DNA from: Tannerella sp.
Lineage (GTDB): Bacteria > Bacteroidota > Bacteroidia > Bacteroidales > Tannerellaceae
Reading direction: 5' to 3'
Length of the DNA: 17,954 nt
Assembly (NCBI GenBank): GCA_031275525.1
Contig: JAISOP010000120.1
Location: forward strand, 1 to 17,954
Shown here: positions 14,499-17,954 of the stretch, piece after piece
Layout: every line of letters begins with the position of its first letter
Numbering within the stretch: position 1 is the stretch's first letter
Translations under genes and position numbers: made by a program
Notes under the pieces: generated by a model
Seen by the model: only the letters and a program-made list of their open reading frames with translations
Database searches by the model: none
What the model was told of the DNA's origin: nothing

Positions 14499-15821
14499 AT
14501 GTGTACGAACAGGCGTATCTGGAAAATAAGTTATCCGATATTTTTGAGTCTGCTGGCGCAAAACATCATCAACGTAACGGATACGGCCTTCCTGGGGCAT
14601 GTGGGCGAAGTGGAACTGGGCGCTTCGGCGATGGGCGGCCTGTATTACATTTGCGTCTTCACCATCGCCTTCGGTTTCAGTACCGGCTCGCAAATCATGA
14701 TTGGCCGGCGCAACGGCGAACGCAACTACGCGGCGGTGGGACCGGTAGTGATTCAGGGCATTTTTTTCCTGACCGTCCTGGCGGCGGTAATCTTCCTTTT
14801 TTCGCGCCTGATGGCCGGCAGCCTCATGCGGACGCTGATCTCGTCGGAGACCGTCCGCAAGGCAACCCTGGAATTCCTGGACTGGCGGGTGTACGGTTTC
14901 TTCTTTTCCTTCGTGAACGTCATGTTCCGGGCCTTCTTCGTGGGGATTACCCGTACCAAGGTGCTGACGTGGAATGCGCTGCTGATGGCCGGCACGAATG
15001 TCATACTGGATTACCTGCTGATTTTCGGTCATGCCGGACTGCCCCGGATGGGCGTTCAGGGCGCGGCCCTTGCCTCCGTCATAGCCGAAGGCGTTTCGGT
15101 CGTTTTTTTCCTGTTCTACACCGCCCTGACAGTTGACCGGAAACAGTACGGGCTGCACCGCATCCATTCGTTCAATCCCCTTTTGTTGAAACAGGTATTG
15201 AACATATCCGTCTTCATGATGCTGCAACAGTTCCTGTCGATGAGTACTTTTTTCCTGTTTTTCATCGTCGTCGAGCGCCTCGGGCAACGTGAACTGGCCA
15301 TAGCCAACATCATCCGCAGCGTCTATGTGGTGATGTTTATTCCGGTCAATGCGCTCGCCACAACGACCAATACACTGGTCAGTAATATCATGGGAAAAGG
15401 CAATGCATCGCAGGTCATTCCGCTGATCCGGCGGCTGGCAGGGATTTCAGTAGGTGTCATGGCATGTTTTTCGCTGGTTTTGTGTCTTTTCCCCCAAACC
15501 ATCCTGTCGATCTACACGAATGATGCCGCCCTGCTGTCGGATTCGGTGCCGTCGCTGTACGTGATTGCGGCTACGGCGCTGGTCTGTTCGGCAGCTAATG
15601 TGGTCTTCAACGGTCTGTCGGGTACGGGCAACACCCGTCCGGCTTTTGTGATTGAATTCGGCGTACTGCTGGTTTATATCCTTTTCGTCTATGTGGCGGG
15701 CGTGCAACTGCGTCAGCCCGTACATATCTGTTACCTCTGCGAATTGATTTATTTCCTCGTACTGCTGGCCGGCTGCACACTGTATTTCCGTTTCGCCGCC
15801 TGGGAAAAAAAGCGGATATGA
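14499..15821 (+). CDS. MATE-family multidrug/cation antiporter
   Basis: This is an inner-membrane exporter of the multidrug and toxic compound extrusion family, driven by Na+ or H+. It has 440 residues and about 12 hydrophobic membrane segments in two similar halves. The first half opens with WKISYPIFLSLLAQNIINVT and DTAFLGHVGEVELGASAMGG; the second starts near residue 225 with QVLNISVFMMLQQFLSMSTF. The start at 14499 lies 32 bases after panD, with only a small CCGGC/GCCGG stem between (14467-14481), so it may share the pan transcript. The real substrate cannot be predicted. The gene ends 16 bases from the convergent antiporter gene. Confidence 0.92.
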   Translation: MCTNRRIWKISYPIFLSLLAQNIINVTDTAFLGHVGEVELGASAMGGLYYICVFTIAFGFSTGSQIMIGRRNGERNYAAVGPVVIQGIFFLTVLAAVIFLFSRLMAGSLMRTLISSETVRKATLEFLDWRVYGFFFSFVNVMFRAFFVGITRTKVLTWNALLMAGTNVILDYLLIFGHAGLPRMGVQGAALASVIAEGVSVVFFLFYTALTVDRKQYGLHRIHSFNPLLLKQVLNISVFMMLQQFLSMSTFFLFFIVVERLGQRELAIANIIRSVYVVMFIPVNALATTTNTLVSNIMGKGNASQVIPLIRRLAGISVGVMACFSLVLCLFPQTILSIYTNDAALLSDSVPSLYVIAATALVCSAANVVFNGLSGTGNTRPAFVIEFGVLLVYILFVYVAGVQLRQPVHICYLCELIYFLVLLAGCTLYFRFAAWEKKRI

Positions 15822-15837
15822 AGGAATATTTGAATAT

Positions 15838-17382
15838 TTAATTCTTCTTCATTGTATATTGGGTGACGCCCAGCGATGCGTAGGCCTGCAGGAGCGCCTC
15901 GTCATTGTCGGAAATCATCAGCAACTTGTCATGTTCCTTGAGGATCGTATTGCCTTTGGGGATAAAGTAGTGGTCGTTGCGTTTGACCATGACGGCCAGC
16001 GTATGATCCGGCAGGTCCAGTTGCATCAGTTGGTTACCGTGTTGCAGGACGGAGGCAGTGATTTCGATTTCGCTCATGGCGCTTTTGATACCGTCCGGCA
16101 ACTCGATGCCGAAAACGTCTTTCCGTTCCAAATCCTCGATCACCAGTTTGAGTTTGTTGGCCACGGTGACGACCGTCATCCCCTGGACAATCAGCGAGAG
16201 GATGGTGATGAAGAACACCACGTTGAATATCAGGTGGGCGTTGTTGATTTGCGCCGTCAGGGGATAGGTGGCGAAGATGATGGGGACCGCGCCGCGCAGC
16301 CCCACCCAGGAAAGGTAGGCCTTGCCCTTGAATGAGAAATTCCGGAACGGGAGCAGCGTCAGGAACACGCTGGCCGGACGGGCAAACAGCGTCATAAACA
16401 CCCCGATGGCGATGGCCACCAGGGCCACCGGCAGCAGTTCGTGCGGATTCACCAGCAGCCCCAGCATGAGGAACATCACAATTTGGCACAGCCACGTGAA
16501 GCCATCGAAAAACGTCCCGATGCTTTTCTTGTGAACAATGCGCGAACCGCCCACCACCAGACCGGCAATATACACGCTCAGGTAGCCATTCCCCCGGCAG
16601 AGCGTGGTCACCGCGAAGGTAAAAATCGCGCCCGCCAGCAATAGAATCGGGTAATAAGACGAGTTGTCGAGGTTGATCTTGTTGATGAGCGCTACAAGCA
16701 GCCGGCCCAGCAGATAGCCGGCAATCAGGCCCACACCCATCTCGAAAAACAGGTCGACGACTATCCGGCACACGTCCGCTTCCCCGGACTGGATATAGGA
16801 GATCAGCATGATGGTAAGCAGGTAAGCCATCGGGTCGTTGCTGCCGCTTTCCAACTCGAGCGCCGGTTGCAGCCGTTCTTTGAGCATCAGTTTCTTCCCG
16901 CGCAGAATGGCGAAGACCGACGCCGAATCGGTCGATGACATCACCGCCGCCAGCAGCAGCGCTTCGGCAAAGGGAACCGTTTCCGTCCCGTTCACCAGCC
17001 GGAACAGGTAATAGGCAAACACGCCCGTGAGAAGAGCCGTCAGTATCACGCCGAAGGTGGCCAGCATCACGCCCTGCACAAAAACAGGACGCACATCGGA
17101 TATTTTCGTATCCATTCCCCCCGAAAACAGGATAATCGTCAGCGCCAGCATACCGATGAACTGGGCAATGACCGGATTGCTGAACTGAATGCCCAGCCCG
17201 TCGCTGCCGAACAGCATACCCACGCCCAGGAAAATCAGCAGCGAAGGCAGCCCGAAACGGTAACCGGCCTTTCCTGCAAAGATGCTGAAAAACAGAATAA
17301 CGGAAGCTATCAGCATGATACCTTCGGAGTTTTGAAGAATGACGGCAGAAAACGTATCAAGTGGAAATGGAAGCATAATCAA
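15838..17382 (-). CDS. K+/H+ (or Na+/H+) antiporter of the CPA1 family with RCK_C tail
   Basis: This is an inner-membrane cation/proton antiporter of the NhaP2/CvrA type, used for pH and potassium balance. It has 514 residues. About 12 membrane segments fill residues 1-400, with SSTDSASV (149-156) and ESGSNDPMA (178-186), the motifs carrying the transport acidic residues. A TrkA-C/RCK_C ligand-binding domain follows at about 425-505 (EITASVLQHGNQLMQLDLPD, YFIPKGNTILKEHDKLLMIS). The RCK_C tail favours a K+/H+ role, but ion choice is inferred. The start at 17382 is the first of two close ATGs (17382, 17376); either gives nearly the same protein. It is transcribed away from the antitoxin-like gene. 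Confidence 0.93.
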   Translation of the reverse strand: MIMLPFPLDTFSAVILQNSEGIMLIASVILFFSIFAGKAGYRFGLPSLLIFLGVGMLFGSDGLGIQFSNPVIAQFIGMLALTIILFSGGMDTKISDVRPVFVQGVMLATFGVILTALLTGVFAYYLFRLVNGTETVPFAEALLLAAVMSSTDSASVFAILRGKKLMLKERLQPALELESGSNDPMAYLLTIMLISYIQSGEADVCRIVVDLFFEMGVGLIAGYLLGRLLVALINKINLDNSSYYPILLLAGAIFTFAVTTLCRGNGYLSVYIAGLVVGGSRIVHKKSIGTFFDGFTWLCQIVMFLMLGLLVNPHELLPVALVAIAIGVFMTLFARPASVFLTLLPFRNFSFKGKAYLSWVGLRGAVPIIFATYPLTAQINNAHLIFNVVFFITILSLIVQGMTVVTVANKLKLVIEDLERKDVFGIELPDGIKSAMSEIEITASVLQHGNQLMQLDLPDHTLAVMVKRNDHYFIPKGNTILKEHDKLLMISDNDEALLQAYASLGVTQYTMKKN

Positions 17383-17455
17383 ATCATTTCAGTCGTTTAG
17401 CAGGACAAAGAAACCAAAAAAAGGCGAAACCGTCAAAAGATTATTCGGGGGCCGG

Positions 17456-17473
17456 GGTCCGCGAATCATTTCC
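17456..17473 (-). repeat. Short inverted copy of the repeat at 7105-7122
   Basis: GGTCCGCGAATCATTTCC here is the reverse complement of 7105-7122 with one mismatch in 18. It lies in the divergent gap between the antiporter and the antitoxin-like gene. Confidence 0.5.
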
Positions 17474-17513
17474 ACGGCTTCAAACGCCGCCTCCGATTCT
17501 CAACGAATTGTCG

Positions 17514-17521
17514 TATTTTTG
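17514..17521 (+). promoter_or_regulatory. Probable -7 promoter element for the antitoxin-like gene
   Basis: TATTTTTG matches TAnnTTTG and lies 24 bases before the ATG at 17546. No clear TTTG is found at the -33 position. Confidence 0.5.
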
Positions 17522-17545
17522 CACTGTAAATTTTAAAACAAAAGG

Positions 17546-17719
17546 ATGATGGACAAGATAACTGTTGCCATGTCACAACGTGAATACAAGAAGTTCCTTG
17601 CCTACAAGGAGGCCGACAGGATAGCCCGGAGTATCCGGCGCGGAATCAGCGAAGCAAAAGAAGCCCGCGAAGGGAAACGCAAATTAAAATCGGCATACGA
17701 ACTGGCTGATGAACTTTGA
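17546..17719 (+). CDS. Small antitoxin-like protein (type II toxin-antitoxin)
   Basis: The frame encodes 57 residues: MMDKITVAMSQREYKKFLAY, then EADRIARSIRRGISEAKEAR, then a basic stretch EGKRKLKSAYELADEL. Two adjacent ATGs (17546, 17549) can start it. The pattern of a short beta-like start, a helix, a GISEAKEAREGK segment and a final (A/E)ELADEL is typical of small antitoxins paired with RelE/ParE toxins in Bacteroidota. Its stop overlaps the ATG of the next frame by 11 bases, the usual antitoxin-toxin arrangement. Family placement is by eye. A probable -7 element precedes it. Because its toxin looks truncated, it may now be an orphan that represses its own promoter or neutralises toxins elsewhere. 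Confidence 0.6.
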   Translation: MMDKITVAMSQREYKKFLAYKEADRIARSIRRGISEAKEAREGKRKLKSAYELADEL

Positions 17720-17774
17720 AGTTGCCGCCGAATTCGAGAAAGCATTAAAAAGGAAAATGGAGAATGGAGCGTAA
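17709..17774 (+). pseudogene. Truncated toxin stump (RelE/ParE-like N-terminus)
   Basis: An ATG at 17709, overlapping the antitoxin-like gene, opens MNFEVAAEFEKALKRK. This resembles the first strand and helix of RelE/ParE-family toxins, which often start like M(K/N)(F/Y)xV...F(E/D)xxxKRLxKKY. After the last Lys the frame enters the ATTCTCC-type hairpin (17755-17797) and stops at 17774 after 21 residues. No further toxin-like sequence follows in any frame before the next gene. It is read as a toxin gene lost by deletion next to, or insertion of, the repeat. With so few residues the identification is tentative. Confidence 0.45.
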
Positions 17775-17797
17775 AAATCATTCTCCATTCTCCATTT
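17755..17797. repeat. Perfect 15-bp inverted repeat with ATTCTCC heptamers
   Basis: AAATGGAGAATGGAG (17755-17769) and CTCCATTCTCCATTT (17783-17797) are exact reverse complements around a 13-base loop. It belongs to the same family as the element before panC. It lies between the toxin stump and a convergent partial gene, so it could also terminate transcription, though no T run follows either arm beyond three bases. Confidence 0.8.
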
Positions 17798-17825
17798 CGG
17801 GATGTTATTTCCGGCGGGCTCACCC

Positions 17826-17851
17826 ACTAATCACTAATCACTAATCACTAT
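17826..17851. repeat. Tandem CACTAAT heptamers
   Basis: Nearly four copies of CACTAAT run in tandem here. They resemble the CACTAAC units of the 239-466 element. On the minus strand they supply the stop codon of the partial gene at the right edge. Confidence 0.75.
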
Positions 17852-17954
17852 TTTCCGTTTGATGCCGTCTGATGCGATGATGTAGACGCCGGGGGGCAGG
17901 GTGGCCGAGGCGGTCTCGCCGGCGCGGACGGAAAGCGTTTTCACGAGCGTGCCC
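17834..17954 (-). CDS. C-terminal end of a secreted protein, probable type IX secretion signal (runs off right edge)
   Basis: The minus-strand frame is open from the window edge to a TAG at 17836-17834, giving 39 residues. They include VKTLSVRAGETASATLPPGV and then YIIASDGIKRKIVISD. The pattern of short strands, LPPGVYII and a final K-[IV]-V-[IV] matches C-terminal sorting domains of Bacteroidota type IX secretion cargo and similar secreted proteins. Protein identity and function cannot be told from this piece. The last three residues and stop (ISD, TAG) are encoded by the CACTAAT repeat, so the original stop may have been replaced. Confidence 0.6.
   Translation of the reverse strand, partial: GTLVKTLSVRAGETASATLPPGVYIIASDGIKRKIVISD

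Noticed and set aside
13258..15287. Long minus-strand frames opposite panC, panD and the MATE gene
   Set aside because: They are shadows of well-supported genes; the translations are low-complexity in H, R, Q and P and carry no motifs.
15822..15837. Bidirectional terminator between the convergent MATE and antiporter genes
   Set aside because: Only a weak AT-rich stem (GAAGGAAT/ATTCTTC across the gene ends) can be drawn, with a bulge and no GC core, so it is not called.

Overview
The window looks like a chromosomal segment from a Bacteroidales-type member of the Bacteroidota, fairly GC-rich for that group. The evidence is a SusC/SusD outer-membrane pair with a FecR-type anti-sigma regulator, a promoter of the Bacteroides form (TTTG-N20-TAnnTTTG), no recognisable Shine-Dalgarno sequences, a MutS2 starting IYPxNFExKxGFD, and a partial protein whose C-terminus resembles type IX secretion cargo. 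Genus cannot be fixed from the sequence; something near Tannerellaceae is only a guess.

Layout. Positions 1-6893 are a minus-strand nutrient-uptake cluster, read right to left: FecR-like anti-sigma factor (5847-6893), a SusC-like TonB-dependent receptor (2270-5616) broken into two frames at a 12-base G tract (C on the + strand, 5045-5056), a SusD-like lipoprotein (467-2257), and the start of another lipoprotein running off the left edge (1-229). No ECF sigma gene sits beside fecR and no glycan-degrading enzyme is visible, so the substrate is unknown. Positions 7193-11103 hold two plus-strand genes, a secreted two-PDZ protein of unknown role and mutS2, overlapping or nearly so. Positions 11104-11538 are a gene-free repeat region with a twelve-copy, exactly 20-bp tandem array, each unit centred on a GATC-bearing palindrome. 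Positions 11539-15821 carry ogt (DNA alkylation repair), a secreted sugar-isomerase-like TIM-barrel protein, panC and panD (pantothenate synthesis) and a MATE exporter, all plus strand. A convergent K+/H+ or Na+/H+ antiporter with an RCK_C tail lies at 15838-17382. The right edge has a small antitoxin-like gene, a stump that looks like its toxin, and the C-terminus of a secreted protein.

The intergenic DNA is the most unusual part. It contains several families of short tandem and inverted repeats: heptamers of the CACTAAC/CACTAAT and ATTCTCC types arranged as hairpins, a 9-bp CCTAAAAGA-type repeat, an approximately 49-bp element present twice in opposite orientation (6963-7010 and 11143-11191), ATTCGCGG-type repeats, and the 20-bp palindromic array. 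Two repeats coincide with gene ends: one follows the toxin stump and one supplies the stop codon of the right-edge gene.

The leading candidates for something new are the G-tract in the SusC-like receptor, which could switch the receptor on and off, and the 20-bp palindrome array between mutS2 and ogt. Both rest on the sequence alone; a homopolymer sequencing error has to be excluded for the first.
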